Part shown: piece by piece, positions 9,073-18,646 of the stretch
How positions within the stretch are numbered: the stretch's first letter is position 1
How the letters are laid out: each line of letters starts with the position of its first letter
Notes under the pieces: model-generated
What the model saw: the letters and a program-made list of their open reading frames with translations, nothing else
Told to the model about the DNA's origin: nothing
Databases searched by the model: none
Position numbers and translations under genes: made by a program
Source: an uncultured Rhodospirillaceae bacterium
GTDB taxonomy: Bacteria; Pseudomonadota; Alphaproteobacteria; UBA8366; GCA-2717185
Length of the DNA stretch: 42,495 nt
Reading direction: 5' to 3'
Assembly (NCBI GenBank): GCA_913044215.1
Contig: CAJWOT010000007.1
Coordinates: 1 to 42,495 of the forward strand

Positions 9073-10293
9073 TTACCAAGCCGCCTCCAGCAGGGACAGC
9101 ATCTGCTCGACATAATCGTCCGGCCTATTGCCCGGGTTGGCGTTGAAATTCTTCAAGGTATCCTGCGCGAGAAGCGGCAACTCCGCTTTCGGTATATCCA
9201 CATCGCTGATCCGCACCGGCATGCCGATGCCGCGATAGATCTCGTCCAGCCGGTCCGCCGTCGCGCCGGCGGCATCGGCCGAACTCATGCCCTTGCGCCA
9301 CACGCCCAGCGCATCGGCGATCCGGGCCGCACTTTCAATATTCTCCGGAGGGGTCAGGCGGGTCACCGTCGGCATCACGCAGGAGGTCGATTCGCCCTGC
9401 CAGACATGGTGGTAGCGGATGTGCAAAGCGGTCGCGAGCGCGTAGGCGCTGGCGCCGGTTTGATCGCGCGCGGTGCGGCGGCCCTGATCGTCGTCACCGG
9501 CCCGGTTTTGCAGGAAGGCGGCGGCGCAGAGATCGATGCGGAGGGCGGCGTTCTCCGGCTCCTCCATGATCCGCGGCAAAGCCTCGTGCAGAAGCTTGAA
9601 GCCGTGCCGGTGATCTCCTTCGACCAATGGGCTCATATCGGTCGCGCCCAGGGTGCGGAGCGTGCTGGAAAAATTCGTCGTCGCCGTCGAGCGGATCAGT
9701 TCCGCCGGTGCGCTCAGCAGGGCATCAGCGTCCCAGAACAGGGCCACTGGCCGCGTCTTGGGATCGTAATACTCCATGCGGTGGTCGAGATCCTCGTTCT
9801 TCAGCCCCGATCCGGCGCGGTTCATCGCCGTGTTCGGCGTGGTCACGACATTGATGATCGGCGGTTTCGGCGCCATCAGGCGCGGGCTGTAGGCGGGCTT
9901 GCCCTCGGGATATTGCGTCATCAGGTCGAAGGGGTCGCCCTCTTCGGCCATCAGGATGGCCACCACGCGGGCGCCGACGATGACGCTGCCGCCGCCCACA
10001 GCGATCAGCAGGTCGGCGTCCGCGGCCTTCGCGGCGGCCACGCCCTTCTCAACCGCCGGCCAGGTCGAATCCTTGTCCATACCGTCGAAGGCGCCGACAT
10101 AGAGCGATCCCAGATTATCGGAAATTCGGCCCAGCAGATCCGTCTTGCTGGCGACGGTCTTGCCGCAGATGACGAAGGCCCGTTGCGCCTTTTGCCGGTC
10201 CACTTCGGTCTTCAGCTTATCCAGCGCGCCGGTCCCGGAATAAAGCCGCAACGGGTAGCCGACGGCGCGGAATGTTCGCGATTCGAGGCTCAT
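9073..10293 (-). CDS. Iron-containing alcohol dehydrogenase / maleylacetate-reductase-like
   Basis: DLLIAVGGGSVIVGARVVAI; NVVTTPNTAMNRAGSGL; fold-typical C-terminus. Confidence 0.85.
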   Translation of the reverse strand: MSLESRTFRAVGYPLRLYSGTGALDKLKTEVDRQKAQRAFVICGKTVASKTDLLGRISDNLGSLYVGAFDGMDKDSTWPAVEKGVAAAKAADADLLIAVGGGSVIVGARVVAILMAEEGDPFDLMTQYPEGKPAYSPRLMAPKPPIINVVTTPNTAMNRAGSGLKNEDLDHRMEYYDPKTRPVALFWDADALLSAPAELIRSTATTNFSSTLRTLGATDMSPLVEGDHRHGFKLLHEALPRIMEEPENAALRIDLCAAAFLQNRAGDDDQGRRTARDQTGASAYALATALHIRYHHVWQGESTSCVMPTVTRLTPPENIESAARIADALGVWRKGMSSADAAGATADRLDEIYRGIGMPVRISDVDIPKAELPLLAQDTLKNFNANPGNRPDDYVEQMLSLLEAAW

Positions 10294-11228
10294 GCGAGCG
10301 CTCCCGCCAAATAGTCGCCGACCTCGTCGATGGCGTCCTGAGCACAGGGGATAATGCGACCCATCTGCATGAAGCCGTGGATCGTGCGGTCGTACTGGGT
10401 GTAGCGGACCGCGACTCCCGCGGCCTCAAGCCGGTCCGCATAGGCCTTGCCTTCGCTGCACAGCGGATCGAGGCCGGCGGTGAGCACCAGGGTCGGCGGC
10501 AGGCCGCTCATATTCTCGCGCCGCAACGGCGAGGCGTCCGGTTCGAACACCGAGTCCGCATGGCCGAAATAGTGCTCGTGGAACCACTCCATGACCGGTG
10601 TCGGGATCGGGAAAATCTCACCCATGGCGCGACGGGTCTCGTGATCGCCGCGGCCATGGTCGGTCACCGGATAGATCAGCGCCTGGCAGCGCAGCGCGGG
10701 GCCGCCCGCATCCACAGCGCGGTGCGCCGCAACGGCCGCCAGGTTGCCGCCGGCGCTGTCGCCCGACACCGCGAGACGGGTGGGATCTCCACCAAAGGCG
10801 GCGGCATTCGCCGCAACCCAGTCCAGCGCCGCGCTGGAATCCTCGACCCCCGCGGGATAGCGGTGCTCCGGGGCGAGCCGGTAATCGACCGAGACGACGA
10901 TCGCGCCGGACCGGTTGGCCAGACGCCGGCACAGCGGATCGTGCGTGTCCAACGAGCCGATCACGAACCCGCCGCCATGCAGGTAGACGCAAACCGGCAA
11001 GCCGGTTTGATCGGAAGGCCGATAGATACGCAAATCTAGCGCACCGCCAGGCCCCTCGATGGTCCGATCCTCGATAGCGTGGACCGGTTCCGGGTCGAGA
11101 TTGGTCTTCACCGTGCCTGCCGCCTGGAAGGCTCGTGCCTCGTCCGGCGTCATTTCGATCATCGGCGGCGCATCGGCGGCGGCCACCCAGTCGAGCATCT
11201 TCTGCGTGCCCGCATCCGGTTCGTACAC
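10290..11228 (-). CDS. Alpha/beta hydrolase (hormone-sensitive-lipase-like)
   Basis: YLHGGGFVIGSLDTHD; SVDYRLAPEHRYPAG; nucleophile GDSAGGN; ATGA 4-nt overlap with the downstream Fe-ADH gene. Confidence 0.93.
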   Translation of the reverse strand: MYEPDAGTQKMLDWVAAADAPPMIEMTPDEARAFQAAGTVKTNLDPEPVHAIEDRTIEGPGGALDLRIYRPSDQTGLPVCVYLHGGGFVIGSLDTHDPLCRRLANRSGAIVVSVDYRLAPEHRYPAGVEDSSAALDWVAANAAAFGGDPTRLAVSGDSAGGNLAAVAAHRAVDAGGPALRCQALIYPVTDHGRGDHETRRAMGEIFPIPTPVMEWFHEHYFGHADSVFEPDASPLRRENMSGLPPTLVLTAGLDPLCSEGKAYADRLEAAGVAVRYTQYDRTIHGFMQMGRIIPCAQDAIDEVGDYLAGALA

Positions 11229-11245
11229 GTTTCTTCTTTCCTCGT

Positions 11246-11872
11246 TTAATTCTCGGCGCGCGGCTGCGCGCCCGCGTTCTTCACCAATTCCTCGATCGCC
11301 TCGTAGGGCTGCGCGCCCACGACGCCATAGCCGCCGGCAGCGAATGTCGGCACCCCGGTGACGCCGCTTTGATGCGACCGCACCCAGTCCTGGTCGACCG
11401 CGTCCTTGAACGTCCGCTGCTCCAGAACTTCGCGGGCAGCCTCTTCCGGCAGGCCAACCGCGCGCACCACATCCATCAGCACGTCGATATCGCCGATATT
11501 GCGGGCGTCGACGAAATAGGCGCGGTACAGCGCGTCATGGATGCCGTAACCGCCCTCCTGCGTGTCGGCCCACTTGCCAAGTTCTTGAGCCAGCCGGCTG
11601 TTGTAGGTGTGCGTACGCTTGCCGTAGGGCAGGCCTTCCGCCTCCATCAGCCCCTTCATGCGGGCATACATCGCATCGACGTCGACACCACGGCCGGCGA
11701 AAAGGTCTTCCAGCGAGCGGCCTTCCGTCGGCGTGTCGGGATGCAGAGGGAAGTGCACAAGCTGCACGTCGATGTCATAACTTTCCCGGAGCTTATCAAT
11801 ACGCACGGTACTGAGATAACACCACGGTCATACGTAATCGGTGAAAACCTGGAACGTGACGGTTTCGGCCAT
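11246..11872 (-). CDS. DsbA/FrnE-like thioredoxin-fold oxidoreductase with in-frame UGA at the active site (candidate selenoprotein, UPWC motif)
   Basis: From ATG 11872 (SD GGAAGGA upstream): MAETVTFQVFTDYV-[TGA 11830-11828]-PWCYLSTVRIDKLRESYDIDVQLVHFPLHPDTP...; cis-Pro TGVPTF; no other stop before TAA. The ORF track starts only at an internal GTG (11806). Confidence 0.75.
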
Positions 11873-12224
11873 GAATAATCCTTCCGAAAAATTGCTGGGG
11901 ATGATGCCTGTCGGCCAGCAGCAGGCGTCCGTCTGGAACTGATGCTATGACGTTGGACCGGACATTTCTATGCCGTTCTTATCGGTTGGGACATGCTCGC
12001 CTCGCCTAAAAGGCGAACAACTGGACCCTTTTCACAATGATATTACCGGAAATGATCGCGTACCCGCACGCATCTGGTTGTTCCCGCGACCAAACTCGCC
12101 ACATGCGGCGGTGGCTCCGTCAGAGACGTAAAGCCAATAATCCGCCCGCGTCGCAACGGGCGTATCCGCCAAGCAGCGGGACACAACGTTACAGACCAGC
12201 TACCGGTTCAGTTTCTAGCGCCGC

Positions 12225-13280
12225 CTACTTAAATGCCGGCATCACATCGTGGGTAAGAATGCGCAGGCTGTTTTTGACCTGGGCCTCCGTCAGCATCCCA
12301 CCGGCGTTGAGCTCCGCGATGACACCATCGATGCCCAATACTTCGCTCCACTCATTGAAACGGTCGATGAGACTTTGCGACGATCCGAAAGCCACACGGC
12401 TTTTCAGAATATCGTCGTAAGTCAGCGACTGCAGCGTCGCTATCGTCTTCGCCGCCCCAACCGTGCTGCTGCCGGCACTGGCCGCGTTGGCCTGCGACGC
12501 CGCGACCATTTTCGCCTGACGCTCAAAATAATAGACGATGTTTTCGCGTGGCTCCTCGAGCGCCGCCTCCTGCGTATCCGCGGCATAGACCGGCACGCGA
12601 AGATAGACGCTGCCATTCCCGGCATGACCGGCTTCCTTCCAGCCCGCGCGATAGACGTCGAGATTTTCCCGCAGCGCCTCCAACCCGTCGCCCCGCAATC
12701 CGACGAACAGGGGCAAACCTTCCTTGGCCACTTTTGAAAACGTGCCCGGCGACGTTGCCGCCATCCGCATCGGCGGCGTCGGTTTCTGAACCGGCTGCGG
12801 CACCACTTGCGCTTCAGTTACCTTGTAGAATTTACCGTCGAAAGAAAACGGTTTTCCCTTCCACGCCTCGCGCAACACGGCCAAGGCTTCGTCGAACCGT
12901 TCTTGGCTCTCATCGTAATCGATGTTGTAGCTGTTATAAGCCCGCCGAAATCCGCTGCGGCCGATACCAAACTCCAACCGGCCACCGCTGATCTGATCCA
13001 ACGTCGCTGCTTCCTCCGCAACACGGAGCGGGTTGGTCAAGGGGAGCACGTAGACCGCCATGCCGATCCCCATCCGATTGGTTCGCGCCGCAATCGCGCT
13101 TGCGGTGACGATCGGCGATGACAGGACGGAACGTTGCGGGCTGAAATGGAACTCGGAAAGCCAGGCGCTGTCCAATCCCCAAGATTCAGCGGCGTCCACC
13201 AAATCGAACCCTTCACGGAATGCCTCCACATCCGAACCGCTTTCGCGGAACCCGAATTCCATGAACATCCCTATATGCAT
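12225..13280 (-). CDS. LLM class flavin-dependent oxidoreductase
   Basis: MHIGMFMEFGFRESGS...AWLSEFHFS...ISGGRLEFGIGRSGF. Confidence 0.92.
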   Translation of the reverse strand: MHIGMFMEFGFRESGSDVEAFREGFDLVDAAESWGLDSAWLSEFHFSPQRSVLSSPIVTASAIAARTNRMGIGMAVYVLPLTNPLRVAEEAATLDQISGGRLEFGIGRSGFRRAYNSYNIDYDESQERFDEALAVLREAWKGKPFSFDGKFYKVTEAQVVPQPVQKPTPPMRMAATSPGTFSKVAKEGLPLFVGLRGDGLEALRENLDVYRAGWKEAGHAGNGSVYLRVPVYAADTQEAALEEPRENIVYYFERQAKMVAASQANAASAGSSTVGAAKTIATLQSLTYDDILKSRVAFGSSQSLIDRFNEWSEVLGIDGVIAELNAGGMLTEAQVKNSLRILTHDVMPAFK

Positions 13281-13304
13281 GATCTACGCTTTCTGTACTG
13301 GCGG

Positions 13305-13865
13305 CTAGGCGCCGCTTTTTTCCCGGAACTCCGGATAAAGGTTCACATAACCCAAAGCGACGCGCTTTTCGGCATTCGCGCGGGCCTTTTCCTTGCTCAT
13401 CGGAATGAATCCGAAACCTTCGACGAGCCGGTTCATGAAACTCATCCGCGCGCACACCGCGATCGCATCGTGCAAGGCCTTTTCATCCCAACCAGCCTCG
13501 AACACCGCATCTGCGTCTTCTTGCGCCATCTCGCTCGGCGCCAGAGTCAATTTACGAATGAATTTGAACAGTGGCTTGAATTTGTCGTCGACCGGCGCCG
13601 AATCGATGTTTTCGAGCAGCTTATCGACAAGCCCCTCCTCGATGCCCCAGGCATAAGCAGCCGCAGAGTGCGCGGTGTAAGCGAACTTGCAATTCGCCGT
13701 ACCAACGACAAAGGCCGCAATCAACTCTCGTTCGCCGGGCGTAAATGGCGACGGCCCGTTCATGATCGCCTGTCCCATCTGCGACCAAGGCCCGTAAATA
13801 TCCGTATAGGTGCCAAACACGTTCGCCGGACCGGCGTCCTCCGGTAATGACTTGAAAAAGGACAT
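13305..13865 (-). CDS. Carboxymuconolactone decarboxylase/AhpD-like family protein
   Basis: FTPGERELIAAFVVGTANCKFAYTAHSAAAYAWG...AVFEAGWDEKALHDAIAVCARMSFMNRLVEG. Confidence 0.85.
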   Translation of the reverse strand: MSFFKSLPEDAGPANVFGTYTDIYGPWSQMGQAIMNGPSPFTPGERELIAAFVVGTANCKFAYTAHSAAAYAWGIEEGLVDKLLENIDSAPVDDKFKPLFKFIRKLTLAPSEMAQEDADAVFEAGWDEKALHDAIAVCARMSFMNRLVEGFGFIPMSKEKARANAEKRVALGYVNLYPEFREKSGA

Positions 13866-13950
13866 ACCGTCCGACCTCACAGTTATTCAGGGAGTTCCCC
13901 GCGCATAGGGGAGAAGTCTATTCCATTTCAACGCCAAGACAAATTTGACG

Positions 13951-16290
13951 TCAGCTCTTCGCCTCTTTTCGCGCCGCATCGAGTAGCGAAAGCAGGTAGG
14001 GCGGTGTCACAGGGCATTGCGTGACGCGAACGCCAAACGGCGCCAACGCATCCTCGATCGCACCGGCGATGGCGGCCAGTGCCGGAATCGTGCCCCCTTC
14101 ACCAGCGCCCTTGACACCAAGCGGGTTCAGCGGTGTCGGAGTCTCCATATGAACTTGCTGCGCGCGTGGCACATCCGTCGCCATTGGAACCAGATACTCG
14201 CCAAAATTGACGGTCTGGGGCTGCGCGTCTTCGTCGTAGTGCATCCATTCGTATAGCGCATTGCCGACACCGTGCGCGATGCCTCCCATGACCTGTCCCT
14301 CGACCATCTTCGGATTGATCATCGATCCGCAATCATGGGCGGTGGTGTAGCGGAGAATTTTCACGTCGCCCGTTTCTATGTCGACCTCCACTTCGGCGAC
14401 ATGGGCACCATTCGCATAGGTCGACCGCTCCGGCGTGAAGTAGGACGTCTCTTCCAGTCCGGGAATGACGCCACCGGGCAAGGCAAAGCCGGGCATGCCA
14501 TTGGTGAATGTCGCAATCTCCGCAAAACTCTTGCCATGATCCGGCACACCTTTGACGAAAACTTTGCCATCGGCGAGATCGAGATCTTCCTCCGCTGCCT
14601 CCAGCAAATGCGCCGCGGCTTTGACCAACTTCTCGCGCACCGTGTTCGCCGCCATTTGCGCGGACGGGCCCGCGTTCGCCGTTATTCGGCTCGCAAAGGT
14701 CCCGATCCCGATGCCAACGCCGGCGGTATCCCCCGGGGTAACGGAAACGTCCTCCGGCTTCACACTCAACCGGTCGGCGACGATCTGTGCCAGCATGGTT
14801 TGGTGTCCCTGCCCTTGCGGCGCGGCGCCGGTCTGGACCGCGACCTTACCGCTCATCTCGACCTTGACATTGACACCCTCGAAAGGCCCGAGACCGGTTC
14901 CCTCCACGTAAGACCCCAGACCGATGCCGATATAGCGTCCGTCTTTCCGTGCCGCAGCCTGCCGTTCCCGGAAGCTTTCGTAGTTGGCCAGCGCCAACGA
15001 TTTTGCCTGGCATACCGGATAGTCCCCGCTGTCATAGACGACCGGACTGCCATCACGGAACACCAGCCCGACGGGGTAGGGCATTTGTTCCGGTTGAATG
15101 AAATTGCGCCGACGGACTTCTGCCGGATCGATGCCGAGCTCCTGCGCAACCCGGTCCATCAACCGTTCCATGACGAAGGCCGCCTGCGGCCGACCCGCAC
15201 CCCGCACGGGTGTCGTGGCGACCTTATTCGTGAACACCGCGACGAGATTTATGTGATAGGCCGGCAAGACGTAAGGGCCCGGGATTGTCGTTGAGGAGAT
15301 GAACGGCGTGATGATTCCCCAGGGCAAATAGGCGCCGCTGTCATGTATGAGGCGCCCCCGAATGCCGCGCAGCTTGCCATCCCCGTCGACAGCGACCTCC
15401 ATATCCCAGTATTGATCCCGCTCTTGATAGGTCGCGATAAAATTTTCCCGGCGATCCTCGGTCCACTTGACCGGACGGCCGAGCTGCCGGGCGGCGGCGG
15501 CGGCACAGAATTGTTCCTGATAGTACATGCCTTTCGGGCCGAACCCGCCGCCCACATCCGGTGGCGCTATGACTCGAATCTGCGTTTCGCTTACACCCAT
15601 CATCCGGGCATAAACATTGCGCAACATATGGGGTGCCTGAGTGTTGCTCCACAGGGTCATCGAGTCCGTGACCGGATCGTCCGCGGCAACGACGCCCCGG
15701 CATTCCATCGCGTGGCCGCCGCCGCGATGGGTGAAGAAGCTCTCCTTGACAACATGCGCCGCCCCGGCGAAAGCATCCTCGACATCACCATAGGTCATGG
15801 GAAAATCAGCCGCGATGTTATCGTCCCGGTCGGCATGCGCCGTCGCCGCACCAGGCTCCAGCGCCGCCTTGCAGTCGGCGGACACCGGCAGCGGTTCGTA
15901 ATCGACGATCACCCGTTCTGCCGCGTCCTCCGCAATATAACGGTCGTCGGCGACGACGAAGGCAACGGCCTCGCCAGCGAAACAGACTTCGTCTTTCGCG
16001 AGCGCGAAATAGGTAATGGGATGACGGATCGCCGGGTTCGGGACCAGTAACAGCAACCGCTGATCGCGAAAAGGCTGCGGCAGGTCGTCCTGGGTCAAGA
16101 CCGCATGAACCCCTGGCATGGCCAGGGCTTCTGCGCAATCGATCTTGCCTACCTTGGCATGGGCGTACGGGCTGCGCACGACGGCAGCGTGCAGCATGTC
16201 CGGCAGATGGAAATCGTCGATGAACTTACCGCGGCCGGACAGAAGCGCCGGATCTTCGACGCGGGGAACCGAACTGCCGACCCAGCTCAT
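13951..16290 (-). CDS. Xanthine dehydrogenase family molybdopterin-binding subunit (CoxL-type)
   Basis: MSWVGSSVPRVEDPALLSGRGKFIDDF; GGGFGPKGMYYQEQ; RGAGRPQAAFVMERLMD; GAGEGGTIPALAAI. Confidence 0.94.
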   Translation of the reverse strand: MSWVGSSVPRVEDPALLSGRGKFIDDFHLPDMLHAAVVRSPYAHAKVGKIDCAEALAMPGVHAVLTQDDLPQPFRDQRLLLLVPNPAIRHPITYFALAKDEVCFAGEAVAFVVADDRYIAEDAAERVIVDYEPLPVSADCKAALEPGAATAHADRDDNIAADFPMTYGDVEDAFAGAAHVVKESFFTHRGGGHAMECRGVVAADDPVTDSMTLWSNTQAPHMLRNVYARMMGVSETQIRVIAPPDVGGGFGPKGMYYQEQFCAAAAARQLGRPVKWTEDRRENFIATYQERDQYWDMEVAVDGDGKLRGIRGRLIHDSGAYLPWGIITPFISSTTIPGPYVLPAYHINLVAVFTNKVATTPVRGAGRPQAAFVMERLMDRVAQELGIDPAEVRRRNFIQPEQMPYPVGLVFRDGSPVVYDSGDYPVCQAKSLALANYESFRERQAAARKDGRYIGIGLGSYVEGTGLGPFEGVNVKVEMSGKVAVQTGAAPQGQGHQTMLAQIVADRLSVKPEDVSVTPGDTAGVGIGIGTFASRITANAGPSAQMAANTVREKLVKAAAHLLEAAEEDLDLADGKVFVKGVPDHGKSFAEIATFTNGMPGFALPGGVIPGLEETSYFTPERSTYANGAHVAEVEVDIETGDVKILRYTTAHDCGSMINPKMVEGQVMGGIAHGVGNALYEWMHYDEDAQPQTVNFGEYLVPMATDVPRAQQVHMETPTPLNPLGVKGAGEGGTIPALAAIAGAIEDALAPFGVRVTQCPVTPPYLLSLLDAARKEAKS

Positions 16291-16772
16291 GCGAGTTGGC
16301 TCTTGCGCGCCGCGACATAGGCGAGCGCGGCATCGACCATGCCTTGATATCCGGTGCAGCGGCACAGATTGCCCGAGAGCGCAATACGAATTTCCTCTTC
16401 ACTCGGATCGGCGTTGGTCTCCAGGAACTCGGTGAGCGTGCACAACACGCCGGGCGTGCAATAGCCGCACTGCAGTCCGTGATGGTCTGCAAACGCCTGC
16501 TGCAGCGGACTCAAGCCTTCCTTCGGCGACAGGCCTTCGATGGTCGTAACGTCGCACCCATCGGCTTGCACCGCGAGGGTGAGGCAGGATCGTGCAGAGC
16601 GCCCGTCGAGCAAGACCGTGCAAGCACCGCAGACACCGTGCTCGCAGCCCACATGAGTCCCCGTAAGCATGAGTTCATGCCGCAAGAAATCTACCAAGGT
16701 CCAACGCACCTCGACCTCGCGGCTTACCGCTTCGCCATTGACGGTTAATTGAATTTCACGTCTCTCGCCCAT
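16287..16772 (-). CDS. (2Fe-2S)-binding subunit of molybdenum hydroxylase (CoxS-type)
   Basis: TGTHVGCEHGVCGACTVLLDG; QCGYCTPG; GNLCRCTGYQ. Confidence 0.96.
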   Translation of the reverse strand: MGERREIQLTVNGEAVSREVEVRWTLVDFLRHELMLTGTHVGCEHGVCGACTVLLDGRSARSCLTLAVQADGCDVTTIEGLSPKEGLSPLQQAFADHHGLQCGYCTPGVLCTLTEFLETNADPSEEEIRIALSGNLCRCTGYQGMVDAALAYVAARKSQLA

Positions 16773-16774
16773 GC

Positions 16775-17647
16775 CTACGCCCTCCCTTGCAGCGTCCGGT
16801 CATGGGCCTTGATCAGCGCCCGTCGTGCATAGACGACGGCCAAACGCTGCCGATACGCTGCCGACGCGTGCACATCGTCGATTCCGGCGACGGTCTCCGC
16901 TGACTTCGCCGCCGCGGCGAAAACCGCTTCGCTTGGCAACTGCCCTATCAACGCAATCTCCGCATCGTGCAGGCGGACGGGCCCGGTATCGACACCGGTG
17001 AGCGCGACGGCAACCCGCGCGATCGTCCCATCGCTATTCAGGGTCATCAGTGCGCCCGCTCCCGCCATCGCAAAATCGCCATGCCGTCGCGCCATCTCCA
17101 GAAATGCATAGCCATGATCTTTCGGCCAGCAGGGTGCGGTAATGCCGACCAACAATTCGTCGGGCTCCAGGTTCGGCATCATGTAACCGAGCGACCAGTC
17201 GGCGATTGGGATATCTCTTGTCCCCCGCGCGCTGCCGACATGCAGTGTCGCATCCAAAGCGCTGAACACCGCGGGCATCTCTGCCGAAGGATCGAGATGC
17301 GAAAGGCTACCGCCGACCGTACCACGGTTGCGCGTTTGGATATGGCCGACATTTTCCAGGGCCTCGATCAACAAGGGGCAGCGCGCCTGTACCATCGGCG
17401 AATCCAAGGCATCGCGCTGCCGGACCATGGCACCAAACCGGATCCCGTCACCTTCTTCGCGAATTTCCGTCAGCTCCGGAATACGGTTGATATCGATAAT
17501 GTGTTCGGGCGCCAGATAGCGGAAATTCATCATCGCCATCAAAGACTGTCCGCCGGCGAGGATCTTGGCGTCTTCCAAATTGGCAAGCATCGCCAGAGCG
17601 TCGTCGACGCTTTCCGGGCGGTGATAGGAAAAGGGAGCAGGTTTCAT
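16775..17647 (-). CDS. FAD-binding subunit of molybdenum hydroxylase (CoxM-type)
   Basis: MKPAPFSYHRPESVDDAL; AGGQSLMAMMNFRYLAPEHIIDINRI; GGSLSHLDPSAEMPAV. Confidence 0.95.
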   Translation of the reverse strand: MKPAPFSYHRPESVDDALAMLANLEDAKILAGGQSLMAMMNFRYLAPEHIIDINRIPELTEIREEGDGIRFGAMVRQRDALDSPMVQARCPLLIEALENVGHIQTRNRGTVGGSLSHLDPSAEMPAVFSALDATLHVGSARGTRDIPIADWSLGYMMPNLEPDELLVGITAPCWPKDHGYAFLEMARRHGDFAMAGAGALMTLNSDGTIARVAVALTGVDTGPVRLHDAEIALIGQLPSEAVFAAAAKSAETVAGIDDVHASAAYRQRLAVVYARRALIKAHDRTLQGRA

Positions 17648-17725
17648 GTCGGGTGATCGTTTTCCGCGCTACTGGCAACCGCTGCGATCATCAAATTCGC
17701 GACGATGCGATGCAAGCGTGAATTT

Positions 17726-18514
17726 TTACTCGCCCTTCAGGAACAGGACTTCCGTCCGCCGCGGCAGTTTGGCCTGGCTGAAAAGGATCGTATCGCTGTC
17801 ATGAGTGCGGATCGGGTACAGCGCCTTCGCCTTTTCGATGAATTCCTCCACCGCCCCGAACCAACCGTAATGCATCGGGATGATCAGTTTCGGGCGAATT
17901 TGCGCCAGCACGCGGAACAGCTCGCTATGGCTCATGGTCATGAAACCGTCGATCGGCGCGAACGCGATATCGATGCGGCCGAGCTCACCCAATTGCTGTT
18001 TCGACAGCACGTGATGCAGATGACTGATATGCACCACGCAGAGATCGGCGGACTCGAAAACGAACATGGAGTTGCCATTCGCCATCCTGCCGGTGATATC
18101 GGACAGGTTGGTCGGTACGTTGCGGACCCGCATGTCTTCGATAAACAAATTATGCCGCGCGACACCGCCCTTCGGATCCCAGCCGCCTAACACATGCTTT
18201 ATACCGTCGGCGATGAAGTCGGTTTAATGGGACTCGTGGGAGTTGTTCATCGTCACGATGTCCGGGATCGCCGTGAGCGGCAGATACCCGTTGTAGTCGG
18301 TGAGGGCCTTTACGCCCACCGCCGACTCGATCGTGAAGCTGGCATGCCCAACATAGGTGATGCGAATATGTTCGGCCGGCACCGATGCTGTCTGCCCCAG
18401 AGACGCCCGAATGACCGGTAGAGGCTGGGACGCAATGGGGAAGCATGTGGCAATTGCCGGCCCGATCCCGACCGACACGACCAATCCAAATATGGCGGCA
18501 AACAAGGATTTCAT
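17726..18514 (-). pseudogene. MBL-fold metallo-hydrolase with signal peptide, interrupted by in-frame TAA (18226-18224)
   Basis: MKSLFAAIFGLVVSVGIGPAIA...YVGHASFTIES...DIVTMNNSHESH-*-TDFIADGIKHVLGGWDPKGGVARHN...VVHISHLHH; same frame continues on both sides of TAA. Confidence 0.82.
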
Positions 18515-18646
18515 GGGCCTGTTCCTCCCGATGAACCCATTTCTAGAAGCTTAGCACGGTTACAGCCAGGTGCGAGACGTTGCTGCACCCTGTCCTGCGC
18601 GCTAGGCTTCTCGCAATTGCGCGACGAACCGGAAGGTGGAGTTCCT

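Noticed and set aside
8329-10314. 661-aa plus-strand ORF
   Set aside because: Fully antisense to two well-supported genes (LLM and Fe-ADH); low-complexity R/H/A/G-rich translation typical of shadow ORFs in high-GC DNA.
4-11872. General TGA=Trp (or sense) recoding in this genome
   Set aside because: TGA terminates several intact genes (5127, 10290, 19870 ends) and the MBL break is TAA, so genome-wide recoding does not explain the stops.
12002-12016. TCGCCT-AAA-AGGCGA palindrome as a terminator
   Set aside because: Only 6 bp and no adjacent T-tract on either strand; too weak to call.
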